Source: Marinobacter pelagius (lineage in GTDB: Bacteria > Pseudomonadota > Gammaproteobacteria > Pseudomonadales > Oleiphilaceae). Taken from it: DNA of 64,000 bases. This document shows, piece by piece, positions 34,588 to 43,583 of this stretch (its first letter is position 1; every line of letters begins with the position of its first letter). A program made the position numbers and the translations under genes. The stretch spans positions 124,001-188,000 of the forward strand of contig NZ_FOUR01000002.1 in NCBI RefSeq assembly GCF_900114925.1. The letters are read 5' to 3'. Under the pieces are notes generated by a model, which ran no database searches, was not told where the DNA came from, and saw nothing but the letters and a program-made list of their open reading frames with translations.

Positions 34588-36529
34588 CCTGGCCATCACG
34601 CCTTTCGCCGGGTAATGCCAGGAGGTCCTGGTGGGTAACTGTCACCCGCAACTCGCCCGCGGAAAGCTGGCCGAGGCGACGTTCAAGCCAGGCACCCAGC
34701 CAGACCGATGCGTCCGGCGCCTGCTCGAGTGCCGCCCCCACCCAGCCACGCAGGAGGGATTCAACCGCAACGGCATCATTCCGGTCGAGGTGCCAGGGAC
34801 TGTCGTCGATGTCGACGGCGTAGCCCGCGTCCTGAAGCAGCTGACAGAACCGGTTTGTGGCATCCGGTCCCAGCGCGCTGCCGCTGCCCTTATCCCGGTG
34901 CTGATGGCTGTTGACCAGTTCTTTCAGTCTGGCGTCATCGGCATCAGGCGGCGACAGCTCGAAATCACCCGCATAGCTCAAGACCATCAGGACAGCCGCC
35001 TGTCGCCGGACCACGGCCGTTGTGAGCGACCTCAGCCAGTCTTCAGAGACCAGGTCGATAAGTGCCGAGGCAGTCAGCAGATGCATTGGCGTGGGCAACT
35101 GCTGTTCCATTTCTTCAGAGGTCACCATGAGGTTATGGCAAACAACCGTCTGACCGATTTGCCTGAGCCGGGCCTCACCCAAAGCCAGCAACCCGGCGTC
35201 CTGCTCGATCAGGTGCCAAACCCTGGGTACCGATAGCCTCGAAGAAAGATACAGTGAATTGGACGCTCGGCCGGAGCCGATATCGGCCATCACCAGGGGT
35301 TCGGCTTCAGTGGACCCCACAGGATTTGGGATTTGCCGCTGAAGCCACTGATTCAGACGATCGGTCAGCGCTTCGGAGCGGGCGCGGTGGTCCGCCGGCT
35401 CCCTCGCCTCAAGCCATTCCTTATCGAACAGGCTGTCAGGGGCCGGACCCAGCAGGCGCTGCAGAGCCGCCTGGAAGTCGGCCGCGGTATCCCGCCAACG
35501 CCGGGCACCTCCGGCAGCCGACTCGGCGCACCTTCGGTCTTCCTGCAGTGTTTGTGGAGACGCCAGCCAACGTTGCAGCTGTTCTGTTAATGCCCTGATA
35601 TCTCCCGCCGGATAGAGAGCTACGCCCTCCCGCCCGGCCATTCGGGACAGGGCTCCGCCATCGGAACAGATCACCGGCAGTCCCGCCGCCAGGGCTTCAT
35701 CCACCGCCATGCCATAGCCTTCGTACAGCGAAGGAAAAACGAAGGCGTCTGCCTGGCTGTACCAGTGCGCCAGCGCGTCTTCATGCAGTTCACCGGTCAG
35801 CTCGAACCGATCCTCAAGGCCATGGGACGCGATCGCGTTCCGGACTCGGGTGGCGTAGTCCCTATCCCGCTCTGTCGAGCCCACCAGAACGCAACGCCAG
35901 GGCACATCCGCAAGTTCGGCGAGTGCCTCTACCAATTGATGCTGAGCCTTGCGGGGAGACAACTGGGCCACGCACAGGAGCGTGGGTTTCTGAGCAATGG
36001 TGGCCCTGTGACGACGATTGGCCAGCACGTCGATAAAAAGATCATCGACCCCCGGTTCAGCACTGCCAATCCGGGCAGCCGGCACCCCGAAGTCCGCCAG
36101 TCTTGTCCGGGTGTAGGGACTGGTGGTAATCACGGCATGAACGTGCCCCAGCGCGTCACGCTCACTGTTGAAAAACCATTCCCGGTCAGCCTCTGCCAGA
36201 CCGGTCTCGTCCGCCAGCGGATGATGCACCAGCGCCACCAGCTTCAGGCGGTTTGCGTGGCCCGCCACAACCTCCGGCAAACCGCCCATGGCCAGACCAT
36301 CGAGAACGACCAACTGGTTATCGGGGCAGTCGGCAAGGGCCCGATCCAGCGAAGTGGCCGCTTCGCGGTCGGGTTTCGGGAACTGTCCTGGCAGCCCGGA
36401 AACCCTGGCGGAAACGCCCTGCTCATTCAGGGCCTGAACAAGCTGGCGAACATACCGGTAGCCACCGGTGTTCTGGGCAGGGTCTCCCGGGACCAGGAAG
36501 CGGACTTCACGGATATCAAAGGCCGGCAT
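34580..36529 (-). CDS. Family 4 glycosyltransferase fused to a methyltransferase-like domain
   Basis: The 649-residue protein has a GT-B fold in the first about 370 residues ([37 protein letters not shown] with the E-x7-E motif). The second half (about 400-600) looks like a class I SAM methyltransferase: [15 protein letters not shown] near 415, an acidic LIEQDAG and [16 protein letters not shown]. The C-terminal part is divergent, so activity is uncertain. It begins within the 3' end of the PTPS-like gene (14-base overlap) and ends inside the UPF0104 gene. A glycosylation followed by methylation of one product is implied. Confidence 0.8.
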   Translation of the reverse strand: MPAFDIREVRFLVPGDPAQNTGGYRYVRQLVQALNEQGVSARVSGLPGQFPKPDREAATSLDRALADCPDNQLVVLDGLAMGGLPEVVAGHANRLKLVALVHHPLADETGLAEADREWFFNSERDALGHVHAVITTSPYTRTRLADFGVPAARIGSAEPGVDDLFIDVLANRRHRATIAQKPTLLCVAQLSPRKAQHQLVEALAELADVPWRCVLVGSTERDRDYATRVRNAIASHGLEDRFELTGELHEDALAHWYSQADAFVFPSLYEGYGMAVDEALAAGLPVICSDGGALSRMAGREGVALYPAGDIRALTEQLQRWLASPQTLQEDRRCAESAAGGARRWRDTAADFQAALQRLLGPAPDSLFDKEWLEAREPADHRARSEALTDRLNQWLQRQIPNPVGSTEAEPLVMADIGSGRASNSLYLSSRLSVPRVWHLIEQDAGLLALGEARLRQIGQTVVCHNLMVTSEEMEQQLPTPMHLLTASALIDLVSEDWLRSLTTAVVRRQAAVLMVLSYAGDFELSPPDADDARLKELVNSHQHRDKGSGSALGPDATNRFCQLLQDAGYAVDIDDSPWHLDRNDAVAVESLLRGWVGAALEQAPDASVWLGAWLERRLGQLSAGELRVTVTHQDLLALPGERRDGQDD

Positions 36530-36914
36530 GGTAGCTCGCGTGGGCCACGTGGGACTCGGACAGGGTCACCTTCATGCCGGATATCTCCCTGGCGCCCTCC
36601 CCGAGCTTCCCGGCTTGGATAGCAGAGGCCATGCGGTCAAAGACCACGCCGGCCATGAATTCGGTGGTGGTGTTACGCCCCCGGAACGCCTCGATCTCAT
36701 CGAGATTCTGCATGTTGAATTCGGCCAGCACGTCCTTCAGTAACTGCGAAGCCAGACCGATATCCACAACCAGATCGTCCTGATCGAGCTGCCGGCGCTC
36801 GAAGGTGACGTCCACCACGTAGGTAGCACCGTGCAGCTTCTGCGCCGGTCCGAATATTTCACCGTGGAAGCTGTGGGCAATCATCATATGGTCCCGGACA
36901 GTGAGGCTGAACAT
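36516..36914 (-). CDS. 6-pyruvoyl-tetrahydropterin synthase/QueD-fold protein with altered active site
   Basis: The 132-residue protein has the T-fold pattern of QueD/PTPS ([56 protein letters not shown]). Compared with E. coli QueD the nucleophilic Cys region has no cysteine, the second His of HGH is alanine (HGAT), and the DH of LDHHYLN reads NM, so two Zn ligands at most remain. It is therefore not a normal QueD. It lies between the dehydrogenase and the GT4 fusion gene. Confidence 0.8.
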   Translation of the reverse strand: MFSLTVRDHMMIAHSFHGEIFGPAQKLHGATYVVDVTFERRQLDQDDLVVDIGLASQLLKDVLAEFNMQNLDEIEAFRGRNTTTEFMAGVVFDRMASAIQAGKLGEGAREISGMKVTLSESHVAHASYHAGL

Positions 36915-36939
36915 GGGAGCTCCTTATTGGTTGGGTCAG

Positions 36940-37914
36940 TCAGTAGACGATACGGTGGCAGAGGGTATCCCTGCCGTCAGAAAGGATTCGGGCCATGGTT
37001 TCCGGCATGGCATCAAACGGAGATTCTCCGGAAATCAGCGCATCCAGACGCGGATCAGATAGTAACGACAGAGCCAGCGACAAACGCTGGCGATAATTCC
37101 AGCGGGGTTGCCGATGCGGGGGTATCCGCCCCACCTGGCTGGATCGTAACTGCAATCGTCGGGAGTGGAACTGGCCACCCAGCGGAACGGGCACCGGCTG
37201 GTCCCCGTACCAGCTCATCTCGATAATCCGCCCCTCGGTTCCGGCTGCTGCAAGCGCCGTTTCCAGGCCAGACGGGTGGCCGCTGGTGTGAAACACCACA
37301 TCGTGGTCGTCCCGTTCCAGGGCCACACCGAAGTCCAGCCCCAAGGTCTTTGCGACGGTTTCCCGGCCGGGATTGGTGTCAATCACCGTCACGCGGGTGC
37401 CCGGGATCTGGTTTGCCAAGCAACCAACGAGCAATCCCACCACGCCAAGCCCGATAACAGCAATCCGGTCCCCGATTCCCGGGCTGGCATCCCACAGGCC
37501 GTTGATTGCCGTTTCCATGTTTGCCGCCAGGACCGCACGCTCCGCCGGCAGTTCATCGGGCAACGGCGTCACTGCTGAGACTGGCACGGTGTAGCGAGAC
37601 TGGTGGGGATACAGGCAGAACACCCGCCTGCCCAACAATTCTTCAGGGCCGTCGACAACCTCGCCGACACTGGCATAGCCGTACTTTACCGGAAACGGAA
37701 AATCGCCCTCCTGGAATGGGGCCCGCATCCTCTGGTATTCGCTCTCGGGAACACGGCCGTTGAAAACCAGGGATTCGGTACCGCGGCTCACACCCGAATA
37801 GAGCGCCCGTACCGTGACCATACCGGAAGTTTTTTCCTCAGTCGGGTCGTCCTGGGCAGGACGCAACTCCCCGAGTCCGGGCGCAACACTCCAGAATGCT
37901 TTTATATCAGGCAA
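36940..37914 (-). CDS. Medium-chain dehydrogenase/reductase without structural zinc motif
   Basis: The 324-residue protein has a GroES-like N-terminal domain with SGVSRGTESLVFNGRVP and a Rossmann domain with VIGLGVVGLLVG and VIDTNPGR. The SGxSRGTE form recalls the BchC-like branch of MDR enzymes, which lack the Cys-rich structural zinc loop. It probably oxidises or reduces an alcohol or ketone on the cluster's substrate with NAD(P). It is the first gene of the minus-strand operon and divergent from the CDP-alcohol transferase gene. Confidence 0.82.
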   Translation of the reverse strand: MPDIKAFWSVAPGLGELRPAQDDPTEEKTSGMVTVRALYSGVSRGTESLVFNGRVPESEYQRMRAPFQEGDFPFPVKYGYASVGEVVDGPEELLGRRVFCLYPHQSRYTVPVSAVTPLPDELPAERAVLAANMETAINGLWDASPGIGDRIAVIGLGVVGLLVGCLANQIPGTRVTVIDTNPGRETVAKTLGLDFGVALERDDHDVVFHTSGHPSGLETALAAAGTEGRIIEMSWYGDQPVPVPLGGQFHSRRLQLRSSQVGRIPPHRQPRWNYRQRLSLALSLLSDPRLDALISGESPFDAMPETMARILSDGRDTLCHRIVY

Positions 37915-38007
37915 TTAGTTTCCTCCATTCCAATCGGAATTCTCCCGGCCACAGGGCTTGAACAGTCCGATCTGTCAGCTCCATCGTAAGCAAGAACAGG
38001 CCATGCA

Positions 38008-38023
38008 AACTATAGTCATAGTT
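38008..38023. promoter_or_regulatory. Candidate operator in the divergent promoter of the cluster
   Basis: AACTAT and ATAGTT (perfect 6-base arms, AGTC centre) overlap the start of a TTGACC -35 box at 38022-38027; a TATACG -10 box lies exactly 17 bases further on at 38045-38050. The site lies between the two divergent operons of the cluster. The -10 is only about 13 bases before the ATG at 38064, so the 5' leader would be very short. Confidence 0.5.
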
Positions 38024-38063
38024 GACCGGACTAACCTAGAAACCTATACGCTGGAGACCGGTT

Positions 38064-38792
38064 ATGGATTCCTGTCCACAATCCCGGCAAAGCCCGATTC
38101 CGCTCTGGCTGGACCTCACTTTTGGCATGGCGGTCACTCTGGTCCTCGCCATGGCCGCCACCTCACTGCTTCATCTGCCCGGATCAGCGGTGGCCATCGC
38201 AGTGGTGCTGCAGGGCGGCATTACTGCTCTGGTCGTGCGCTTCTGGGCCACACAGGCAGATTTTGGCTGGGCCAACCGGGCCACGCTTCTGCGGGCAACA
38301 CTGGTGGTGGTGCTTCTGGCCCTGATTCCCTGGCTTGACCAGCTTGAGAGCTGGCTCTGGGGCTATACCGCTCTGGCGTTACTGGCGCTTGTCCTGGATG
38401 GCGTCGATGGCAAGCTTGCCCGTGTTACCGGCAACAACACCGTCTTCGGCGCCCGTTTCGATATGGAACTGGATGCCCTGTTCATCCTGGGGCTGAGTCT
38501 TGCCGTTCTTGTGCTCGGCAAGGCCGGTCCCTGGGTACTTGCCCTTGGCCTGATGCGGTACGCCTTTGTGGCTGCCTCGTGGTTCTGGCCCTGGCTCAAC
38601 GGCCCCCTGCCGGAGAGTTTTCGCCGGAAAACCGTGTGTGTGTGGCAGATCGTCACCTTAATGGTCGCCCTGCTCCCCCCGGTTCCGGATGGTTTCGCAA
38701 ACCTGACACTGGCCACGGCATTGGTGCTGCTTGGCTGGTCGTTTCTGGTGGATATCCGCGGGCTTTATCAAAGGAGATACAGCTATGAGTAA
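38064..38792 (+). CDS. CDP-alcohol phosphatidyltransferase family protein
   Basis: The 242-residue membrane protein carries the CDP-alcohol phosphotransferase signature as DGVDGKLAR followed by GARFDMELD (residues about 112-137), with several membrane helices around it. The family joins a CDP-activated lipid to an alcohol. The alcohol cannot be predicted. The ATG has GGAG 7 bases upstream. It overlaps the YceI gene by 8 bases (ATGAGTAA), so both are read together. Confidence 0.88.
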   Translation: MDSCPQSRQSPIPLWLDLTFGMAVTLVLAMAATSLLHLPGSAVAIAVVLQGGITALVVRFWATQADFGWANRATLLRATLVVVLLALIPWLDQLESWLWGYTALALLALVLDGVDGKLARVTGNNTVFGARFDMELDALFILGLSLAVLVLGKAGPWVLALGLMRYAFVAASWFWPWLNGPLPESFRRKTVCVWQIVTLMVALLPPVPDGFANLTLATALVLLGWSFLVDIRGLYQRRYSYE

Positions 38793-39396
38793 CCCCCGTT
38801 ACCTGACTGGCACCGCACTCGGTGCATCGATTATTACCACGCTTCTGGTCCCACCACTGGCACAGGCGGAGCCAACAACCTTTACCGTGGATGACGAGCA
38901 CTTCTCCATGGCCTTCGAGATCATGCATGTCGGCTATGCGCCGGTAATGGGCATGTTCCGAGAAGTTGAAGGCCAGTTCATCTATGACGAGGAGGCCCGC
39001 GAGCTGTCATCCGGCAAACTGGTGTTCAAGAGTGACAGCGTCTTTACCAACCACAAGAAACGGGACAATCACCTGCGGGATGATGATTTCCTGAATTCCT
39101 CCGAATACCCCAATATCACGTTCAACGTCACAGACTTCGAAACGACCGGGGAGAATACCGGCAAGGTGACCGGTGATCTGACCATGCTCGGCAAGACCAA
39201 TCCCGTTACGCTGGATGTAACCCTGAACAAGGCGGCGGTGTACCCTTTCGGCCACGAGAAATACACCCTCGGTATCAGCGCAATGACCACACTCAAGCGC
39301 AGCGACTGGGGCATGACCTATGGCCTTGATCAGGCCATGGTAGGCGATGAAGTTACCCTGCGATTCGGCTTTGAGGCCTACACCGACGCCAAGTGA
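38785..39396 (+). CDS. Periplasmic YceI-family lipid-binding protein
   Basis: The 203-residue protein has a signal peptide (cut near AQAEP, about 29) and a YceI lipocalin-like barrel (FTVDDEHFSMAFEIMHVGYAPVMGMF, by its core SMAFEIMHVGY). YceI proteins bind long isoprenoid or amide lipids in the periplasm. Translational coupling to the CDP-alcohol transferase suggests that it carries the lipid made by this cluster. AGGAGA lies 9 bases upstream of ATG 38785; an upstream frame start at 38731 is rejected. Confidence 0.88.
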   Translation: MSNPRYLTGTALGASIITTLLVPPLAQAEPTTFTVDDEHFSMAFEIMHVGYAPVMGMFREVEGQFIYDEEARELSSGKLVFKSDSVFTNHKKRDNHLRDDDFLNSSEYPNITFNVTDFETTGENTGKVTGDLTMLGKTNPVTLDVTLNKAAVYPFGHEKYTLGISAMTTLKRSDWGMTYGLDQAMVGDEVTLRFGFEAYTDAK

Positions 39397-39545
39397 CTCT
39401 GATCAAGGCACTTTGTGAACTTCTGCACAAATCAGACACATTTCGTTACATTTTCTGACCAATCCTTTGCCGGTCCGCACTGCGGGCCGGTATGTTTATT
39501 GTCCAACAGAATTGCATCCAAACAACAAGAACAGGGAATCCGGGC

Positions 39546-40610
39546 ATGGCCGGAAAGGCACTTCTTATCGTGGCTGTCGTATCGGCGTCGGTGGCGGGCA
39601 CGGCGGCGCTGCTGTCCGCCGACAACCGGGGGAGTTTCCTCTGGTCTCCCGGACCGGTAGTCACCTCCGCCAAACCGCCAAAACCCACCGGCCGGGTTGA
39701 GAATGCGGCAGTAAAACCGACCTCTGACGTCAAAGCGCCCGCCGCATCCGTGCTTGGCGTCGCCTTTGCCAGTGCCGCCGAGCAATACGGCCAGACCGTC
39801 CGCTATCCGCCCTGGTCGGTTCCCCTGACCAGGGAACAGGCCGAGGCCTACAACGGCAATCACTATGAGCCGGTCTCCCTGCCCCTGGACGGCGACGGGC
39901 AGTTTACCGTCAGCCTCGACAAGTACCGGTTTACCGAGGGCGACACCATTGTCATCGCGGCCTCCCTGCGTGGCCCGCAGGTGTTCGGCGATCAGCTCAG
40001 CGCCACCCTGGAACCTGCCGATCAACGCAAAACCGTTGCCTCCACGCAACTGCAGGCAGAGGGCGAGGGTTACTACGAAGGCACCCTGGCGGCGGAGCAG
40101 GATCCCGGTGAGTACCGCCTGATCGTGGAGGCCAGTGTGGACGGCAGACCGGTACGCCATGCCAGCAGCCTGACTATCGAACCGTTTCTGGGCGAACTGA
40201 ACGGGCTGGACAGTGCCTATGTCAGCAACAACAACCTGGTCCTGCCGCTGAAATTCTCACCGGAACATGAAGGCTTCTATGCCTTTTCCGCACAACTGTT
40301 CAACGGCAGTGCGCCCATTGCGCAACTGCAGGCAGAGAAGCGGCTGAGTACCGGCAATCAGACGATCGAATTCCGGGCCCACGGAACCGTCCTGGCCAAC
40401 CGTTCAATCTCCGGACAACTCCAGCTGCGCCACATCCAGATACGCCAATTACCCGCCAAGCCTGGTGACCGGACCCACTACGGCTTCGGGCCGGAAGACG
40501 GCTACCGCTTCTCGCCGCCGGACCTTGATGATCTCACCGACACACCGGCGGCGAACCCCGAATCAGAACAACGGGCAGCCCTGCTCAGGAAGCTGGCCGA
40601 CAAGTTCTGA
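39546..40610 (+). CDS. Secreted protein of unknown function next to the esterase gene
   Basis: The protein (about 354 residues) has a hydrophobic N-terminal segment (ALLIVAVVSASVAGTAALL) and a proline-rich linker, then beta-rich Ig-like regions (about 115-320) and a charged C-terminus. The sequence does not look like a lipase foldase, although the position just before a secreted esterase would suit one. ATG 39546 is preferred over ATG 39492 because it directly precedes the membrane segment and has an AGGGA upstream. I do not recognise a named family with certainty. Confidence 0.65.
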   Translation: MAGKALLIVAVVSASVAGTAALLSADNRGSFLWSPGPVVTSAKPPKPTGRVENAAVKPTSDVKAPAASVLGVAFASAAEQYGQTVRYPPWSVPLTREQAEAYNGNHYEPVSLPLDGDGQFTVSLDKYRFTEGDTIVIAASLRGPQVFGDQLSATLEPADQRKTVASTQLQAEGEGYYEGTLAAEQDPGEYRLIVEASVDGRPVRHASSLTIEPFLGELNGLDSAYVSNNNLVLPLKFSPEHEGFYAFSAQLFNGSAPIAQLQAEKRLSTGNQTIEFRAHGTVLANRSISGQLQLRHIQIRQLPAKPGDRTHYGFGPEDGYRFSPPDLDDLTDTPAANPESEQRAALLRKLADKF

Positions 40611-40713
40611 CCGCAGGGCCACGGACCCTGCACCGGCTGACGCCGGGCTGTACCGCCGGAAACAGCGGATAAACGTCTTGTGACAACAATAATTCAGCAA
40701 AGACGGAGCAACC

Positions 40714-41802
40714 ATGACAACAAGAACGCAACGAAGTGCCTACAAGACCGGGCTGGCCATCGCCATGGCCGGGAGTCTGTTCGCCGGTTCCGCCCAAGCC
40801 CAGCTGGGCGGCCACAACGTCATTCTCGTCCACGGCTTCATGATGGACGATCTCTCCGACCCGCCTGCCAGCTTCGAGGAAGTCCAGCAGGCCGGTGCGG
40901 ATAACTGGCGGGATTTCTGGCTCAGCCGCGCAGAAGCCCGCATCGACTGGGCCAGCAACGGCCGGGTGGAAGGAACCATTGCCCAACAGGCCTACCAGCA
41001 GTTGCGCGAAATCAGCCAGCAGGGTCTGTGCAACAACTACTGCATCCTGGTGACCCACTCCACCGGTGATCTGGTCACCCGGTACCTGCTCGAGAATCAG
41101 GCCCGCTGGCTGCAGTCCGAGGGATTGGCTCCACTGAAAATTCTCACCAGCATCGACCTGGCCGGTGCCGGTGGCGGCACGGAACTGGCGGATCTGGCCA
41201 TGAGCATTGCCTACAACGACAGCTGGTACAACTGGGCGACCAAACAGGCGGTAAAAGCCTTCACCGGGATTGATCCGGAACCGGGTAAAATGGGCGTGGT
41301 CAACGATCTTCAGACCAACACCGCCCGCAATCTCGCCGTCAGCCCCAACAGCATTCCTCGCCTGCGCTTCGTCGGTGGCGGATCCTCCTACGGCGGCATT
41401 ACCAAACCCTTTATTGCCGGTACGGATGACGGCGTGGTACCCACCCACTCTGCCTGTGGCGCCACCAGTGCCACCGGGATTGATTCCTGCTCCGGCAGCA
41501 TCACCCTGGCCGGAAAGGTTACGGGCACCAACGGCCCAGGCGGCCTGTACTACAACCACTACCCGGTGCTTATGAGCGAAGGGGTGTCCCACGGTGGTGT
41601 GAAGGGTACCGAAACCGGCAACATCTCGGTGCCCGTGGTCAACAACTTCAGCCTGCGTGATGTACAGGTCGATTTCGCCAGCCGGACCTATTACCAGCGC
41701 GCCTGGTGGCAACTCTGGGGCGATGGCGACAAGTATATCGAGGTACCCGGGTCGGACCAGACCGACATGTCGAGCCTGATTTACACAACTCTGAACTACT
41801 GA
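40714..41802 (+). CDS. Secreted alpha/beta-hydrolase esterase or lipase
   Basis: The 362-residue protein has a signal peptide (cut after GSAQAQ, about 30), the oxyanion strand NVILVHGFMMDD, and a nucleophile elbow THSTGD (Ser in T-H-S-T-G, about 112). The GTDDGVVP block (about 240) places the acid residue and SHGG (about 295) a histidine. Cysteine pairs (NNYC, SACGAT, SCSGS) suggest disulfides in an exported enzyme. It probably hydrolyses esters outside the cell or in the periplasm; the substrate is unknown. Confidence 0.82.
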   Translation: MTTRTQRSAYKTGLAIAMAGSLFAGSAQAQLGGHNVILVHGFMMDDLSDPPASFEEVQQAGADNWRDFWLSRAEARIDWASNGRVEGTIAQQAYQQLREISQQGLCNNYCILVTHSTGDLVTRYLLENQARWLQSEGLAPLKILTSIDLAGAGGGTELADLAMSIAYNDSWYNWATKQAVKAFTGIDPEPGKMGVVNDLQTNTARNLAVSPNSIPRLRFVGGGSSYGGITKPFIAGTDDGVVPTHSACGATSATGIDSCSGSITLAGKVTGTNGPGGLYYNHYPVLMSEGVSHGGVKGTETGNISVPVVNNFSLRDVQVDFASRTYYQRAWWQLWGDGDKYIEVPGSDQTDMSSLIYTTLNY

Positions 41803-41943
41803 GTCGGCGATGTTCGGAAAGGATAGAGGGAAACCTCCCGGCTCAGGGACGAGCCAACCTACCCTCGACTAAACGCCACTTCCTTTTTTAGTTCGCAAAC
41901 TATACATTGGGCCGTTTTCCTCGTTGAATTAACCGGGTACCCA

Positions 41944-42906
41944 ATGACCGACGCCCATAAATCAGACCTACTCCTGGTGGTTGTCACCCTCCTTGCCGCG
42001 GTCAGCTGGATCTTCTCAAAAGAAGCCATCCTGCTGATGCCGCCGCTGATGTTCATGGCAGCGCGCTTCCTGATTGCCGGGATTTTCCTCGCCCTTTTCG
42101 CGCACAAGGCCATACTCGCGCTGAACGGCGATCAGATCCGCCGGGCCGTGGGCGTGGGCCTGGTCTTCGGTATTGCCATGAGCTTCTGGATCATGGGCCT
42201 GGTCAATATTGAGAGCATGGGCGAAGGCGCCTTCCTCACCAGCCTCGGCGTGGTCATCGTGCCCATTATTGCCCGGCTGGTGTTCCGTGAGCCCCAGCCT
42301 GCCAGCACCTGGCTGGCCATTCCAATTGCCGTGGCCGGCCTGGCCCTGCTGTCCCTGAAAAACGGATTCCGGCCCGAGGCGGGGCAACTCTTTTTCGTGG
42401 TGGCGGCCACCATTTTCGCCCTGTACTTCACCCTTAACACCCGGGCTGCCAATCAGCGAACCGTCATCAACCGTCGGGGCGAAACGGTGGAAAAGCACCG
42501 GGTTCCGGCCCTCCCCCTGACCGCCCTGGCGCTGCTTACCGTGGGTGTAGTGACCCTGATTGAGTCCGCACTTATGGAAACGTGGCAACCCACGCTTTCC
42601 GAACCGGCGCCGCTACTGATCTGGTGGGTGCTGGCCAGCGCCATCATCGGCACCGCCGGCCGCTTCCTGGTACAAACCTTTGCCCAGAGTATGTCGGCCC
42701 ACAGCCATGGTGTGGTGATCCTGGTTCTGGAGCCCGTGTGGGTGGCCCTGTTTGCCGCGGGATGGTTCGGCGAGACCATGGAACCCCTGCAGCTGGCCGG
42801 CTGCGGGCTGATCTTCGCGGCACTGATCGTCAACCGCTGGACCGCCCTGAGCCGGGCCTTGAAGGACTGGATGCGCCAGCGCCGATCCGGTGAAAAATCC
42901 GCATAA
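41944..42906 (+). CDS. EamA/DMT-family inner membrane transporter
   Basis: The 320-residue protein has about ten membrane helices arranged as two EamA repeats (PPLMFMAARFLIAG near 35 and the second repeat around 200-290). DMT transporters export metabolites or amino acids; the substrate is not predictable. It lies between the esterase and the tRNA and is the last host protein gene before the prophage. A short spacer of 141 bases precedes it. Confidence 0.88.
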   Translation: MTDAHKSDLLLVVVTLLAAVSWIFSKEAILLMPPLMFMAARFLIAGIFLALFAHKAILALNGDQIRRAVGVGLVFGIAMSFWIMGLVNIESMGEGAFLTSLGVVIVPIIARLVFREPQPASTWLAIPIAVAGLALLSLKNGFRPEAGQLFFVVAATIFALYFTLNTRAANQRTVINRRGETVEKHRVPALPLTALALLTVGVVTLIESALMETWQPTLSEPAPLLIWWVLASAIIGTAGRFLVQTFAQSMSAHSHGVVILVLEPVWVALFAAGWFGETMEPLQLAGCGLIFAALIVNRWTALSRALKDWMRQRRSGEKSA

Positions 42907-42912
42907 AAGTGG

Positions 42913-42941
42913 TTGACCACCACCCTCAAAATCCGTATCTT
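42913..42941 (+). promoter_or_regulatory. Sigma-70 promoter of tRNA-Val
   Basis: TTGACC at 42913-42918 and TATCTT at 42936-42941 with an exact 17-base spacer, about 20 bases upstream of the tRNA. GC-rich bases follow the -10 box (CGTCCCCG), as in stringently controlled stable RNA promoters. Confidence 0.8.
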
Positions 42942-42961
42942 ACGTCCCCGTTGCAGGACAC

Positions 42962-43038
<77 letters not shown>

Positions 43039-43050
43039 ATTCTGCAAAGA

Positions 43051-43093
43051 AAGTCAGTTACTTACGAGCCCCGTGAGAACTGGCTTTTTTTAT
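43051..43093 (+). terminator. Terminator of tRNA-Val
   Basis: AAGTCAGTT pairs with AACTGGCTT (one G-T pair) over a loop of about 18 bases and is followed by TTTTTTTATTT. It would end transcription 13-55 bases after the tRNA. Confidence 0.8.
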
Positions 43094-43122
43094 TTCGAGA
43101 TAAATTCGAGATATTTTCGAGA
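43094..43122. repeat. Three helically phased TTCGAGA repeats beside the tRNA
   Basis: TTCGAGA occurs at 43094, 43105 and 43116, exactly 11 bases apart (one helical turn). They lie 56 bases after the tRNA 3' end, where phage integrase or excisionase arm-type sites are expected. Confidence 0.7.
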
Positions 43123-43424
43123 AATCCCTCCCGTATACAGTACTCTCAGGCAGCGCTTTCAAATCTCCAGGGGTGGAATGTAAAACCCTGCAAAGCTTTC
43201 CTGTTTGCCGTTTCTTCTTGCACCTATTACCAGTACTCTGCGCACCGTACTTTTTGTACTGAGCATTGCTCGCGCCGAGCTGGGCAATCGCTCACCCGAC
43301 CTCTATGGGGCGCCTGCCATAACGCCCCCTTTTTATCTCTCCAGGCCAATCAAAGTCACATCCACTCCAGCGTAAGAGATCTCGCACGCCAGAAGAAGCC
43401 ATGGCCTGCAGAAAGCTGATATCG

Positions 43425-43583
43425 TGAAGGTAGGATCGGCTGTGGTGGGAATTCGCGGACGTCTCTCCTACCAGAGCCGGCAGGGATGCCAGGCAAGCGC
43501 GACACCTGCACAGTGGTGTGACGCCAGGGAGAGACCGGGTAACGGGTCTTGCGGAGGGGCCTTCCGGCCCCTCATTTTGCTTT
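43425..43583 (+). ncRNA. Candidate structured RNA with terminator
   Basis: A series of paired segments ends in a good terminator: GGTAGGA (43429-43435) with TCCTACC (43466-43472); an interrupted stem around GACACC/GGTGTG (43501-43519); AGACC/GGTCT (about 43532-43548); and the terminator GAGGGGCC-TTCC-GGCCCCTC with ATTTTGCTTT (43554-43583). No convincing protein is encoded. I do not recognise an RNA family. Promoter not identified. Confidence 0.45.
43554..43583 (+). terminator. Rho-independent terminator (prophage border region)
   Basis: Perfect 8-base arms GAGGGGCC/GGCCCCTC, TTCC loop, followed by ATTTTGCTTT. It points rightward and abuts the end of the minus-strand small gene at 43582. Confidence 0.8.

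Noticed and set aside
39470..39490. GC-rich hairpin after the YceI gene as a terminator
   Set aside because: The stem CCGGTCC/GGGCCGG is clear but the following T run is too weak to call a terminator with confidence.
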